A stretch of DNA of 64,000 nt from Fragum whitleyi (taxonomy: Eukaryota; Mollusca; Bivalvia; Cardiida; Cardiidae), in NCBI GenBank assembly GCA_948146395.1, contig OX411543.1, positions 31,949,058-32,013,057 on the forward strand, in the 5' to 3' direction. The translations under genes and the position numbers were made by a program. Below the pieces are notes generated by a model. That model was given only the letters and a program-made list of their open reading frames with translations, had not been told where the DNA came from and did no database searches. Below are positions 43,907 through 54,779 of this stretch, one piece after another (positions within the stretch are counted from its first letter, which is position 1; each line of letters opens with the position of its first letter).

Positions 43907-44340
43907 ATACAGTTCAGAACATCGTGAAATTGACAATATGTGTGATTTTTTGAGTGATTTTGGAATTTGAATTGAATGAGTGTGTGAAGCACGTCTTGGA
44001 TGAAAGTCAAGGGAGATAATCCAATATCGCCTATTTTGTTCAAGATGAACAAAATTATCGATAATTAGTACCTCCCTTAATGAAATATGCATACAAGTTT
44101 CACGAATAGCTTTTTGTATCGTCACAAACTCATAATTTTCTTGCACCATTCAATTATGCCAGTGAAATAGTGGATTTTATCTACCGAATTTTATGTAATT
44201 GTTGATCTAATCATTTTAAGTGAATTTGGAGCGTTTTTGAATGGTATGGGTTTCTGGAGTGAATAATTGGAGCGCTGAGTGAATGAATTTGAATGGTTTT
44301 AAAAAGAATGGTTGTCGTTTTTTTGATGTAATCAACTGTA
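43907..44340 (+). mobile_element. MITE-3, full length
   Basis: TACAGTTCAGAACATCGTGA at the left and TTTTGATGTAATCAACTGTA at the right. The inner palindrome is CGCCTATTTTGTTCAAGATG / AACAAAATTATCGATAATTA. Both ends read TA then CAGTT, so a TA target with CAGT termini (Tc1/mariner-like MITE) is likely. Confidence 0.7.
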
Positions 44341-44350
44341 TCATGGTCTA

Positions 44351-44396
44351 TACTTTTCGCACCACCCAGATGGTCCCTTTTCGCGCGCTATGTCAT
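44351..44396. mobile_element. MITE-1 end fragment
   Basis: ACTTTTCGCACCACCCAGAT, then GGTCCCTTTTCGCGCGC: the last 45 bp of MITE-1. Confidence 0.5.
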
Positions 44397-44618
44397 AAAT
44401 ATCTCGCTTCAAAAGAAAGAAAAGAAATATCCTAAAACTCACATTTAATTCCTACCTTATAAGTCTATCACAAAGAACCTATATAACATTACAATTTGTC
44501 TTATCAATTCAATTATGTTGTGGGTCAAAAGAGCAAAAGCTAAGAACTGACGAACAGATCAAAATTTGAAGTAAAGAAAAAGTGTATCAAGTGCGAAATA
44601 TCCTCGCATAAAACAGCA

Positions 44619-45055
44619 TACAGTTAAAAACATCGTGAAATTGACAAGGTGAATGATTTTGGAATGGTTTAGGAACGAAATTGAACGAGGGTGTTGAGCG
44701 AGTTTTGAGTGAATTTAATGGGAGGTAGTCCTATTTCGTAAATTTTGTTCAGGATGAACAAAATTAGCGACAGTGGTTACCTCCCTTTAATATAATATGC
44801 ATACGAGTTTAATATATAGCTTCCTAAATCTTAAAGAACCTTTGACACGAGAGCAATTTGAAGTTTTCTCTGTCAAAATTTATTTTGAATGACGTTGTTG
44901 ATAATATAATTTTTCAACGAAATTGAGCGTATATGAATGGTTTGAGTGGGTGTTTGGAATGAGTGTTTGGAATGAGTTTGGAATGGAGCGCTGAGTGAGT
45001 CATTTAGAATGGTTTTGATTGAGGTGAATGTCACTTTCACGCTGTAAATAACTGT
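44619..45055 (+). mobile_element. MITE-3, full length
   Basis: TACAGTTAAAAACATCGTGA at the left and TTCACGCTGTAAATAACTGT then A at the right. GGGTGTTGAGCGAGTTTTGA and the palindrome GTAAATTTTGTTCAGGATGA / ACAAAATTAGCGACAG are preserved. Confidence 0.7.
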
Positions 45056-45059
45056 ACCT

Positions 45060-45327
45060 CAGCGGCGGATCCAGGATTTATATAAAGGGGGTTCGATGTC
45101 GGCCTACAACATTCGAGTAATTAGTCCCATAGTATCCCTATCTATAAAAAAAGGGATACTATGGGACTACTTGCTCAAATTCCGTTTACATCAAATATCT
45201 TTTATTTTGTACAATTTCAAGTTCCTGTGGTTCGAACACTACTGAAGGATAGTCTTCCCGGCTTTTCTTACAAAATTTTGAGTCTAACCCAACCCCCCAC
45301 CCCCGAACACCCTCTGGATCCGCCACA
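45060..45327. mobile_element. TIR element with CAGCGGCGGATCCAG end
   Basis: The left end CAGCGGCGGATCCAGGATTT faces CCTCTGGATCCGCCACAG. A perfect 18-bp hairpin (TAGTCCCATAGTATCCCT, arms 45122-45139 and 45152-45169) lies inside. The terminus resembles that of the 57615-58828 element (CAGGGCTGAATCTAGG), so the two may be distant relatives; CAG.G ends would fit hAT, but no 8-bp TSD is visible. It begins 4 bp after the MITE-3 end. Confidence 0.5.
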
Positions 45328-45780
45328 GATACCTGTAGTCTCGATGCTCGTGTATAGTTTTAGTGAGTGCCTGTTCAATCTAGTGATATCACTTGTCACT
45401 GGCATAGTCGGTTTTAAAAATGAACAAACAATGAAACTATCTAGTCGAACCAAGGGTTGCGAACGTTTTACTCATCTTGTCGAACCAAGGTTTACGAACG
45501 TTTTACCCACCTTACCTAAAGGAGCTATCATTTCGATACCCCTTGACTCGTGTGAGGATGCGAAATTATTAATATAATCACGGCGGTAGTGAAATGTTAA
45601 CCCCCGTCATTTTCCGCTATAGGAAATATTGTTCTAAGATGAGCGACTTTCACCTTGTTACAATAGCTTATTCAATGCGAGTTAAGTATGTAGTTACGGC
45701 GTTTAGGTCAATCACTTTCGCTTAACTTTAATAATGTTTTATGACCAAAAACTGTATTTTTCAAGGCTGCATATTTATCG

Positions 45781-45852
45781 AGGGTCAGCACAATACTATT
45801 GTAAGTGCCTATAAATATATAGGCACTTACAATAGAAGTGCACTGATCCCTC
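45781..45852. repeat. Small foldback element (FB-3)
   Basis: GGGTCAGCACAATACTATTG and TAAGTGCCTATA pair with TATAGGCACTTACAATAG and AGTGCACTGATCCC. It is the same design as 60542-60615. Confidence 0.65.
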
Positions 45853-46524
45853 CATTTATGAACAGTCGTCTTGCCAGAGGCCATGGGTGTGAACAGCGCT
45901 ACGGTAATTAATGAGGAGGTTCGAAATTATACATGATGGTATAAATCGAATCAAGAGTTCGAAGTAAAATTCATAATGGATCATTTACTTACAAAAGCCA
46001 TATTTTCTGAAATAGATAACAATATTCTTTAAATTTTGGTTGAAAAGGTCAGACGACAGTTTTCCCGGGGAGTAATAGGTAGGAAGTACTCGGGGTTGAA
46101 CAAATTGTGCACTGAAGTAAAATTCGCCAGCAGACGTTGACTAACGAGACTGATGTTTCCAGAATGCTATTAGTCTTCCATAATTTGCTTAGGGTACAAG
46201 CTTTGGTCGGGCTTTTTTGCTGAAAATGGACAGTATGAAATTACATGTAACCGTGCTACTTTCCCCGAAACAGATACATTTCCTGGGTTGCTATATTTTT
46301 TGTGGAACCATACTAATATCAGAACCCAAGCTGTAGTTGAAATGTTTATGTAGCCTACTTCAATATTTTCGTCTGGTAAATATGTCATTAAGTACTCTTA
46401 CCTTCTGAGTGTCTGATAACGACATGAACGCGGAAGTGTTCTGAAGGAACACCAACCCTTTCTTCTGGTACGAACAAACTAGCCCTGCGTTCAGGAATAC
46501 AAAACGTGACAAAGTGTCAGCGAA

Positions 46525-46835
46525 TGTTACCTAATAACTATACAAATATCCGTATGATAACATCCCCTATGATATTTTTTTGATATCACATGTGTTTTTT
46601 AGAACAATGACAATGACTTGCATTTCTGTTAGAAACACGGACGAAAAAAGGCAAATTTAGGTTATAAGATAAAAATAATACGTACTATAAATGTTTTGTA
46701 TGAAAACATATCTAATTTCGATTGTGGGAATTGATAATTGTCTCGGCATAGCCTCGAGAATCATCAATTCCCCAAGCCTCGTTAGATTTTTTCCCCATAC
46801 AATATATTAAGTGCGTATCATATATAAACCCCATT
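46525..46835. mobile_element. Repeat shared with 51360-51850
   Basis: CTAATAACTATACAAATATC, GATATCACATGTGTTTTTTA, TTGTATGAAAACATATCTAA, TTGATAATTGTCTCGGCATA and CCCCATACAATATATTAAGT, in that order. In the second copy an AACAAGAG element interrupts the TTGTATGAAAA region. A third, shorter relative is at 49405-49510. Confidence 0.6.
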
Positions 46836-47086
46836 TTGCACGTGTACGCAAAACAGAGACTGAGAGTATAGTTTGCAAACTATTAGCAACATTTATTTCA
46901 TCTTAAACGAAGGGCTGCCTTTTTTCTCATTCTTACACGATAATTTCGGTACTGGATGTTTAATATTTGAACGCGGGTTGATTAAATGGGGTTTATCGCC
47001 ATTTTAAACGTTTTTTCGGTCATTTTGCGTTGGCTGTAGCACTAAACAATCGATCCATGCAAATATCTCGCATCGATACTACATAA

Positions 47087-48452
47087 TGGGGCTGTTACAC
47101 ATACAATGAGACTGAGATCGGTCCCCAATCGGTGAATTATTTTTCTCATATGATCGGTTGTCATCGGTTTCAGCATTTCAGACTTTATGTGTAACAGGGT
47201 ATCGGCGATAAATAGCTTATTGATCGGTAGAATACAAAGTTGATCGGTTGTCAATAGGCGACAAATAGCTGGCCAGTAGGAGCTTGGTAGGTGATGATCG
47301 CTTATTTGCTGAATTTACCATCGGCTGTCGTCGCTTTTAAAGCGGTTGTCAAGCGGGCAGTCGGTGATTGATCCGTGTTCGACCAGAGGTCTATCGCTTT
47401 CCAACGGATACAACCGGTGATCCGTGTGTTCACCGGTCAAAGATCGGTGATGTCGGTGATGATTAGCTTGCAAATCTTTGTTCAGCAGACTTCCGTCGGT
47501 TTATTCATTGAAATGATATATAAGCGATGAAACCCGATAAATTTTAGTTCAGTGTATGATGGAAGGGCAATCCAGCAGTTTGGCCTATTGCTGCAATAGC
47601 AAGCTCTCTTAAAACTTGGACATGGCATTCACTTGGGCCCCCGAGGCGGAAATGGTCGCCGCCGTAGGAGACAAAGAAGATGGTGGACGAACTTATGGCT
47701 AACGCCAGAGAGAAGACTTCAGTTTGGGCAATACAGCACTATCCTAACCGAACTCAGAGAGGGTAACACCAGTGCGTTCCAAAACTATCTGAGGTAGAAT
47801 CCCCATAATGCGCCATTTTGAAATCTAAGACACCAAAAGGACATGTAATTATTTTCAGTTACAAATTTTACTTTTAATCTGAATGTACATATTATCGTAT
47901 GAAAATTTTTGAGACAAAGTATAGAGACGTTCGCGAAAAAAAAAGTTCCCTATCAAATGCTTCATTTCCACTTAACTGAATAAAAAATATCATTTTCTCG
48001 TGAACGCCGCAATAGTTTGACTAAATTGTCAGAACTTTCATAAGAAAATATGTTCCTTTGCCCGATTTCATAATCTGTGATTGTCTCGTTTGAAAGTTTT
48101 ACCAAGAATGGATACCCGGCTGGAAAAAAAACCTCATCTTTTCCCATCGCTTATAGATATTTATTAATCGGTTGCTTTTCACTGACCGATCGGTGATATC
48201 GGTTATAAAAAAATAGCTTGTCAACTGCTTATTCGTTAGAAATGTTCACCGATCGAGAATTTTAAACAGTTTAAAAATCCGGATCGGTTAGTTTTCACCG
48301 ATGAAACTCATCTTTTCCAAATAGTTTGTGGTGAGTGGAAAATCGTCTACAAACCGGAGACGTCGGTTGTATATCGGTTTTGGTCGGTTCTGTCCTTACC
48401 TGGATAAAACGAACAGCCGATCTATCACCGATTGCCATGTGTAACTGCCCCA
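47087..48452 (+). mobile_element. PIF/Harbinger deletion derivative, complete
   Basis: 1366 bp from TGGGGCTGTTACACAT to ATGTGTAACTGCCCCA, inverted with one mismatch. The 3-bp duplication TAA stands at 47084-47086 and 48453-48455. A TWA target, TIRs and a residual Harbinger-like coding segment agree on the family. Compared with the copy at 1-513 it has about 285 extra bp at 47800-48085, including AAAAAAAAGTTCCC and TCTCGTGAACGCCGC. No catalytic domain remains, so it must have been moved by enzymes from elsewhere. Confidence 0.8.
47600..47797 (+). pseudogene. PIF/Harbinger transposase N-terminal remnant
   Basis: 66 codons from the stop at 47597-47599 to TAG at 47795-47797. GRRRRRQRRWWTNLWLTPER is followed by RLQFGQYSTILTELREG and FQNYLR. 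This parallels the RRRR..W...WL..R..GQY..LL.ELR...YRNFLR order in Harbinger nucleases. It lacks an obvious start codon and all DDE residues. It is the better of the two copies for identifying the autonomous partner. Confidence 0.65.
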
Positions 48453-48671
48453 TAACATTCTTTCCGAGCCGCCAGCTCCTATCCAAGATAGGTTTGTGGT
48501 TATTCATCCACTGGTGAGATACAAATGTCGGAAAAGATGAGCGCCCGTGTGAGATTCGGATTATTTAACAATTAGTTCAATATCCACTCGAAAATAACAT
48601 TATTTTTTGTAATAAATTGGACAACTGTAATCGAAATGCAACGCAGGTTGAAATCTCAATGCACCAGCCCT

Positions 48672-48793
48672 GCGTTCAGGATCATAAAACGGTTCAAACA
48701 GTTTGCCAATTATACCCGCTTTGCACGTGAACTTGCGTGCAAAGCGGGGAATAATTGGCGAACTGTTTTATACCGATTTGTGATCCTGAACGC
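48672..48793. repeat. 122-bp palindrome (GCGTTCAGG foldback)
   Basis: The arms GCGTTCAGGATCATAAAACG..CCGCTTTGCACG and the complementary CGTGCAAAGCGGG..GATCCTGAACGC close on a short loop TGAACTT. Fragments of the same repeat are at 22376, 46474 and 54240. Confidence 0.75.
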
Positions 48794-50271
48794 AAGGCAG
48801 ACTACCTGAAATAATTGGCAGCACAATGGTGCATTTAAATAATACGATAATATTTAAAAGAAGGTTTGGGTAAGGAGTTATGATCAGAGCGCAAAGTAAA
48901 GCCTCTGATCAGATTGTGCAGATGCACTGGCTGATCGGAGTCTTATTATGTGCACATTGATAGGTAACTTTTACGTCTGTATACTTGGTCTTTAAATCAC
49001 TCAACGCATCGTAGAATTCGACAATTATCAGTATGCCAAAAATGAGTTTCAACTTACATAAGCTTGAATTAAGTTGCATTTTTTACCATAGATATGACAA
49101 TAATTAAGAGTTTATCACCCCAACACCTTAGCCTACGATAGGCTCATTGTAAGGTAACAACACTAGCTTTGGTTTTCTCTGAAAACAGACAAGCCCACAA
49201 AAACAGTTTCCTGAACGCTCTCACAAATACCGTTCAGGTAATATAACAAAGAAAGACAAATGACTTTATTCTAGGAAATGTATTTCATTAGGGTATTCCT
49301 GGGTTATTCCATTTCAACATGACAATCAACAACAATATAGCAACACATTATTCATAAACAAACAATATCTGAGCTTCATACCAATAAAACAAATCTGTAT
49401 ATTTCAAAATCTCGGCAAAGCCTCAACAATTATCAATTCTCCTAACCGAGTTAGGTATTTTTTTCATACAATAAACTTAGTATGTATTATTTATATATAT
49501 ATCCTATCTTTTCCTGCTGCCCCAGCAAATCCTGCAGAGATCAGCTCAGACAAAATATCATACTCACTAGGAGATATCCTACTTTTCGTGTACCGTAATT
49601 CCCATTCAGTTTGGACTACAGAATGTTAAATAATCATTGTTAAAGAATTATCTGAGTTGAATCAAAATATGATAATACCCCCCCAAATAAGCCTCAATGA
49701 AAGCAAATAATCGAAGTTCCAGACACTTCTTATTCAAGCCTATATGTCTGTATACTTTAGGTGAAAATGGTATTTATTTAACCTCTTTCATAAAGTTCAA
49801 CTTATGGGTTTTTTTCCCTATCATGATCTTATTTTGAATGAATTTTTCTGATTCAAATGAAATAATTTGGCTACAATTTGAGGTACATTTGAAGCCCCAG
49901 AGCCCCTTTCGATACTTTAAAACTGTCCTGTAGATCAAGAAGGATTGCAGGGGTCCTAATAAATCCATCCTCTGTAGCCTATTTCGTTTTCAAGCAGAAA
50001 TTCAATCAAAACAGAAATACCAGGAACACAACCCCCCTTTTTCATTTTCAAACTTCCTTTTAAGAAATCCTTTATCTGTAAAAGCATTGGTTTCTTATGA
50101 CGACAAGAAAATGTGCACCTGAATATATTAAGTGTGTACAAGTTCCTTCATACAAACACAAATTCAGGGGGTACACTTTTAACCAAAATGCTTCAACATA
50201 AACCCCAGGGATAAATACTTCAAGTTTAATACTTATTGGTGACTATAATAATTCTTTGAGACAAAGAATAT
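48794..50271. other. No gene; weak repeat traces
   Basis: 48885-49030 has diverged MITE-2 phrases (GATTGTGCAGATGCACTGGC). 49150-49205 looks like the 3' end of an AACAAGAG element (GGTTTTCTCTGAAAACAGAC). 49405-49510 matches the repeat at 46525. No coding region is supported. Confidence 0.45.
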
Positions 50272-50582
50272 AACAAGAGTACTGCCTATGGGTGCAACAC
50301 TCAGCTGGGGTAAACAATAATGAAAAAAAAAAAAAAATCGAAAAAGGGACATAACTCTTACAAAAATGCTGCCATAGTTATCCCCCTTGATCACCCTGAC
50401 AGCTCTTGTGATGGTTACCAAACAAGCCAAATTTCATGAAGATATCTTCAATAACAACAGAGATATGACCGAGGTTAAAGTTTGTCCTGCCAATGCCTAT
50501 TCCAACACCAACAACGCCAAGGAGATCATAAAAGATTGGGTTTTCTCCAACTCAGCCATGCTAAAATTGAAAAATATTTAGT
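50272..50582 (+). mobile_element. AACAAGAG modular element (ATGACC/GGTTTTCTCC type)
   Basis: AACAAGAGTACTGCCTATGG with GGTGCAACACTCAGC, an A-run, AAAAAGGGACATAACTCTTA, CCTTGATCACCCTG and GTTTTCTCCAACTCAGCCAT at the end. Same class as 54637-55563. Confidence 0.6.
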
Positions 50583-51067
50583 GGACAGTCTGTAAAAGTC
50601 AAATATGGGCTCCTATTTTAGGATTTTTTTTTTTTGGACAAATGGCAAATTCACTCACTAAAACCCTTTTAAATTAAATACATAATTATCATTTTATCCC
50701 ATTTAAAATTCCCTGAAAGCAAAACATGAGCGACAAAAATCATCTGCAAACTCACTTTCAGTAAATTTTAACACATTATCTGTCAAAAATGCACAAAACC
50801 CCCTGTCATAGGAAATAAGTTACTTCAGCATAAAGTATAACAGCTTATTATAATACCTTATAATTCTACAAAACCATGAATACTAAATGAATACTTATTA
50901 TCTACAACAAATAACAAGCATGGGTTGCCAAGATCAGGAAATGGATGCTGGAAAGTGGATACAAGTTCAAATGGGGGTAAAATTCATACTGAAATGAATT
51001 GCTCTTAACAGTAATTGCCCCCTCACCTGTATATCACCTTTTATTCTATCGTTCACCTATCAAGCAT

Positions 51068-51327
51068 AGGCGTAACTAGGATTTTGAAGTTGACCAACAT
51101 AGTATATATAAGATAAAGGCTATATGTGCACAGTGAAAAAAGATCAATAACCTACATCTGCCCACCATTCCTATCATTTGAGTGTTTGTGAAAAATCAAA
51201 ACATCAAAACTACAGCTAAGATAAGCTATAGTTTTGATGTAATGATCATTCATCAACAACATTTTTGAAAAGAGGATTTATTTCTATAATGCACTTGCGT
51301 AATGTGCATAATGGTAGTTACGCCCTT
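51068..51327. mobile_element. MITE-6 copy
   Basis: AGGCGTAACTAGGATTTTGA at the left and ATGGTAGTTACGCCC at the right. The hairpin CATCAAAACTACAGCTAAG / ATAAGCTATAGTTTTGATG is better preserved than at 16282. Confidence 0.7.
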
Positions 51328-51359
51328 GACAAGGACAATTTATAGGCTATTGGGATTTA

Positions 51360-51850
51360 TCTAATAACTACACAAATATTGATGTGATAACATTCTGTAT
51401 GATATTTTTAATGATATCACATAGTTATTTTTAGAACAATAATATAATGTGGTTATTTTCAGAAACTTGAATTTCAGCTAGAAACATCGACGAAAACAAG
51501 AAAAATAGAGGTTTTAAGATAAATATAATACATACTTAGTGTATTGTATGAAAAACAAGAGCTGTCACTGTAAGATGACAATGCCCCCGACACCGCTTTG
51601 ATTTAGAAGTTATGGCCGATGTTAAAGTTTTTGGACGGAATGACGGACGGACGGACAGACGGACGGACGGACAGACAGATGGACGGACGGACAGACGGAC
51701 GGACGGACAAGTCAAATTTATGATGCCTCCCTATCGGGGGCATAAAAAATCTAACTCAGTTGAGAGAATAATAAATTGTCTTGGCAAAGCCTCGACAATT
51801 ATCATTCCTCCCAAACTCGCTAGATATACAAAATACGTATTATATATACC
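51360..51850. mobile_element. Repeat of the 46525 type interrupted by AACAAGAG element
   Basis: CTAATAACTACACAAATATT, GATATCACATAGTTATTTTT, TAGTGTATTGTATGAAAA, [insertion], AATCTAACTCAGTTGAGAG and TTGTCTTGGCAAAGCC. Removing 51554-51747 restores the 46525 order. Confidence 0.6.
51554..51747 (+). mobile_element. AACAAGAGCTGTCACTG element with GGAC array
   Basis: Head AACAAGAGCTGTCACTGTAA with the hairpin TGTCACTGTAAGATGACA, then GCCCCCGACACCGC, AGTTATGGCCGATGTTAAAG, and about 65 bp of GGAC/AGAC tetramers. The 3' hairpin is ATGCCTCCCTATCGGGGGC plus ATAAAA. Nearly identical to 53584-53760 apart from the tetramer count. Confidence 0.75.
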
Positions 51851-51985
51851 TCCTGTTCTGCCCAAAGATAAAATCTTTCTAAAGTCTTGTTATTACATGT
51901 ATCTTATAAATATGATCACATATTCAATATCATATCTAATAAACTCTCATATTTGTTTCTTCAAATACCAAATCTAGTTGACTTT

Positions 51986-52144
51986 CACAGAAATTTATCT
52001 CCAATTACCAAATATTTGTAACCTGCGGTTAAATACATATTTGACTTTTGTCAGAGATTTTATCAAATATCAACCTCCACAGAAATTTATCTCCAATTAC
52101 CAAATATTTGTAACCTGCGGTTAAATACATATTTGACTTTTGTC
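51986..52144. repeat. 67-bp direct repeat, period 92
   Basis: 51986-52052 recurs exactly at 52078-52144 (CACAGAAATTTATCTCCAAT to TTTGACTTTTGTC), with 25 bp between. Confidence 0.9.
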
Positions 52145-52508
52145 GAGAGTCAAACCAGGGACCTCTCCGTCCCAAAAATAGTGCTCTACCACATCAAAAC
52201 AAAACCTAGCTTATACGGCAAGACAGTAAAAACATCCCTAATACACAACCAGGCTACTTTTTTGTTTTTACCTAGTCCTAGTCACCAACATTCCTTTACA
52301 GAAAGATAAAAATACAAAGAATCAAATACTTAGTACCAATGTATAAAGCTGCCCTTCACAAATATAATTTTAGAAAATAACATGCTTTACATTATCATAA
52401 CATTTAGTACAAACTTTTAATGAAGAATTCAAACATTTTTTTACCGTATTGTATTTATTGAAATCTTAGACTCGATCAAATAAAAGAAAATACAGACGGC
52501 AAGATTTG

Positions 52509-53170
52509 TTTGAATGGGGTTTTATGACGCTTTCAACATTTTTTCAGTTATATCACAGAGGCTGGAACACCTTACAATGGATTCCTGGTATTTCCCACAC
52601 CAGTACTACTATTACATCCTTTCCTAGCCTCCAGCTGCTTTCCTACATAGCGTTCGGAAGATCACTCAGCCATTTCCGTAAACTGCAACAGACCTGAGAT
52701 GTATGTAAGGCGGATGGGTATGTAACAAAATTGTGCATTTTGTTTGTTAGGCAGAAACAGTGCAAGAAAAACTAGCACAGATACAACCGACGCTACCTTA
52801 AGATTTATATCTTTTACAGTAAATAACGGCTGAAAATCTTTATTTTTGAGAACGATGAATTATCTCAAAAATTAAGATTTTTCAGTCGTTATTTCAGAAT
52901 CTAAAGTTATTTATATAAGGATACAATGGTTTCACGCCATTGACTGAAACAAGTAGTGTTAGCGACGTCAAATGTTTCAATCAAAGTTATGAGGGCTAAC
53001 TCCATTTTAACTGACGTCATCAAGTTTTTTCAATGTTTTCCCATCATTTTTACAAATAGTCTGTCTATGTACATCCGAGGTTGATCGGAAGATTGGCCCA
53101 GTGGTGTTCCGAATGCCTCCAGCTGCTATCCCACATAGGTCTTTGATAATCAACCCATTGGTGAGAGACC
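52509..53170 (-). mobile_element. SINE-A split by Mutator-like MITE
   Basis: The left piece 52509-52650 (TTTGAATGGGGTTTTATGAC, GGCTGGAACACCTTACAATG) and the right piece 53116-53170 (CCTCCAGCTGCTATCCCAC, TCAACCCATTGGTGAGAG) make one SINE-A, with 23 bp present on both sides of the insert. Confidence 0.7.
52651..53115. mobile_element. Mutator-like MITE inside SINE-A
   Basis: 465 bp; CGTTCGGAAGATCACTCAGC at the left and AGTGGTGTTCCGAATG at the right. The inner hairpin AATAACGGCTGAAAATCTTT / AAAGATTTTTCAGTCGTTATT-like spans about 52820-52893. It is flanked by 23-bp direct repeats (52628-52650, 53116-53138), unlike the 9-10 bp in the other copies. Confidence 0.7.
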
Positions 53171-53583
53171 AGACAGCTAGAGGAAAGAGGCTGCAATTTG
53201 AAATGTTAGATTCCTTTTTCTAGAAAAAATTGTGGGGAAAGGAGAAATTGCATCGTCTCATTGAGACAATTCAAATGGGTTTCAATAACTCAAGTTTCAA
53301 TTATAAACAACTGTTCAATACAAAATGCCCATTTTCCAGAGATTTAGCTTCATTGAATAGATTGAATAGATTTTTAATAATGGTAGCTTAATAAATTTGG
53401 TTGCTTAAAAGAAGTGGTCGCTCAAGCAATATGCCCCAGATCTGGGCTCAAGGTTATAAAAAGTTTCCTCAGTCTCAGGCTCAATTTTCACAAAATTTTA
53501 AGTGAAAATTAATGTATGAAAATTAAAGATTATTTATAACAATTAATTAATATCATCTTTTGTGTTAATACATTAGTATGAGA

Positions 53584-53760
53584 AACAAGAGCTGTCACTG
53601 TAAGATGACAATGCCCCCGACACCGCTTTGATTTAGAAGTTATGGCCAATGTTAAAGTTTTTGGACGGAATGACGGACGGACGGACAGACAGACGGACGG
53701 ACGGACAGACGGACGGACCGACAAGTCAAATTTATGATGCCTCCCTATCGGGGGCATAAA
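53584..53760 (+). mobile_element. AACAAGAGCTGTCACTG element, second copy
   Basis: Same as 51554-51747 outside the tetramer array, with one visible base change (GGCCAATG for GGCCGATG). The array is shorter by about 17 bp. Confidence 0.75.
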
Positions 53761-53961
53761 AAACAGAATTATGGCTTTAATTTCAAATTGAAATATGAGA
53801 AAATTTTGAATTGAGCCTCAGAAAAGTTTTACAACCTTGGGCCCAAAGGTGATAGCGTGAAAATACAATTTAAAACTCTAGCATAGCTCATATTATCAAA
53901 AAATAACAACAATGTAATAACTTCAATGCTTTCACTGATGGAGTGATGGTAACCATCATAT

Positions 53962-54199
53962 GAGCCTGTGCGTGAGATTTCCAACAATTTCAAGTAAGTG
54001 CAAAGCAAAGACCCTGACCAGCCTGTGCATCTGCACAGTATGACCAAAGTCTTCACCATGCACTAAGTAGTGAGATAAGGTCTCAAAGTATCTGTAGACC
54101 ATCAGGTAACTTAATATTTACAGTATATGACTGTCTATGCTTCTCAATGTCTGCACCTCACGAATATTTCAAATTGTTGGAAATGTCATGCACAGGCTC
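53962..54199. mobile_element. MITE-2, full length
   Basis: GAGCCTGTGCGTGAGATTTC, the hairpin CAGCCTGTGCATCTGCACAG, and GGAAATGTCATGCACAGGCT. ATAT flanks both ends. Confidence 0.7.
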
Positions 54200-54636
54200 A
54201 TATGTTACTTCTACTCAAAACAATATGTTGTGGTTACCTGCTAAGCATTCAGGGTGACAAAGCTGGGTATAATTTGCAAACAGTTTGCACAGTTTTGTCT
54301 TCCCAAACATGGGCAAATAACTATTATGTACGGTTCTAAATAGGTATAATCAAATTATCTCACATGATTCTTTGCAGTTGCCATTATAAGTGTATACAAT
54401 AAGCAATCTAATAATTTCTAACCCTAATAAAAGAAGAGAAGTTTGTTTAACATTAATGCCCCACCATAAAAGTAGGTTGACAGCAATTTCTTTGTGAGTT
54501 AACAAAGGGCATTAGAGAAATATAATGAGTAGAGTTATGGTTCTTGTGCACTGCACTTCTCCTCAATTAGTTCTATCCACATGTGAAGCTTCAAGATTCG
54601 TCTAGCTTGCATACTTTTTGAAATATGCTCTAGAAA

Positions 54637-54743
54637 ACAAGAGCACCGCCTACGGGTGCCTACGCTCGGCTGTCGAGTGCTGGATGGTGGGAAAAAATCT
54701 AAGTCGAAAAAGGGGCATAATTTGCACAAAATGCATCTAGAGT

Positions 54744-54779
<36 letters not shown>

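Larger units (their letters stand above)
46986..48520 (-). mobile_element. SINE-A split by the Harbinger element
   Basis: The left piece 46986-47086 (TGGGGTTTATCGCC, TTGGCTGTAGCAC) and the right piece 48453-48520 (AACATTCTTTCCGAGCCGCC, AGCTCCTATCCAAGATAGG) are contiguous SINE-A once the insertion at 47087-48452 and one TAA are removed. Confidence 0.7.

Noticed and set aside
45161..45577. 138-codon open frame
   Set aside because: It begins in the hairpin of a TIR element, crosses its right end and shows no domain.
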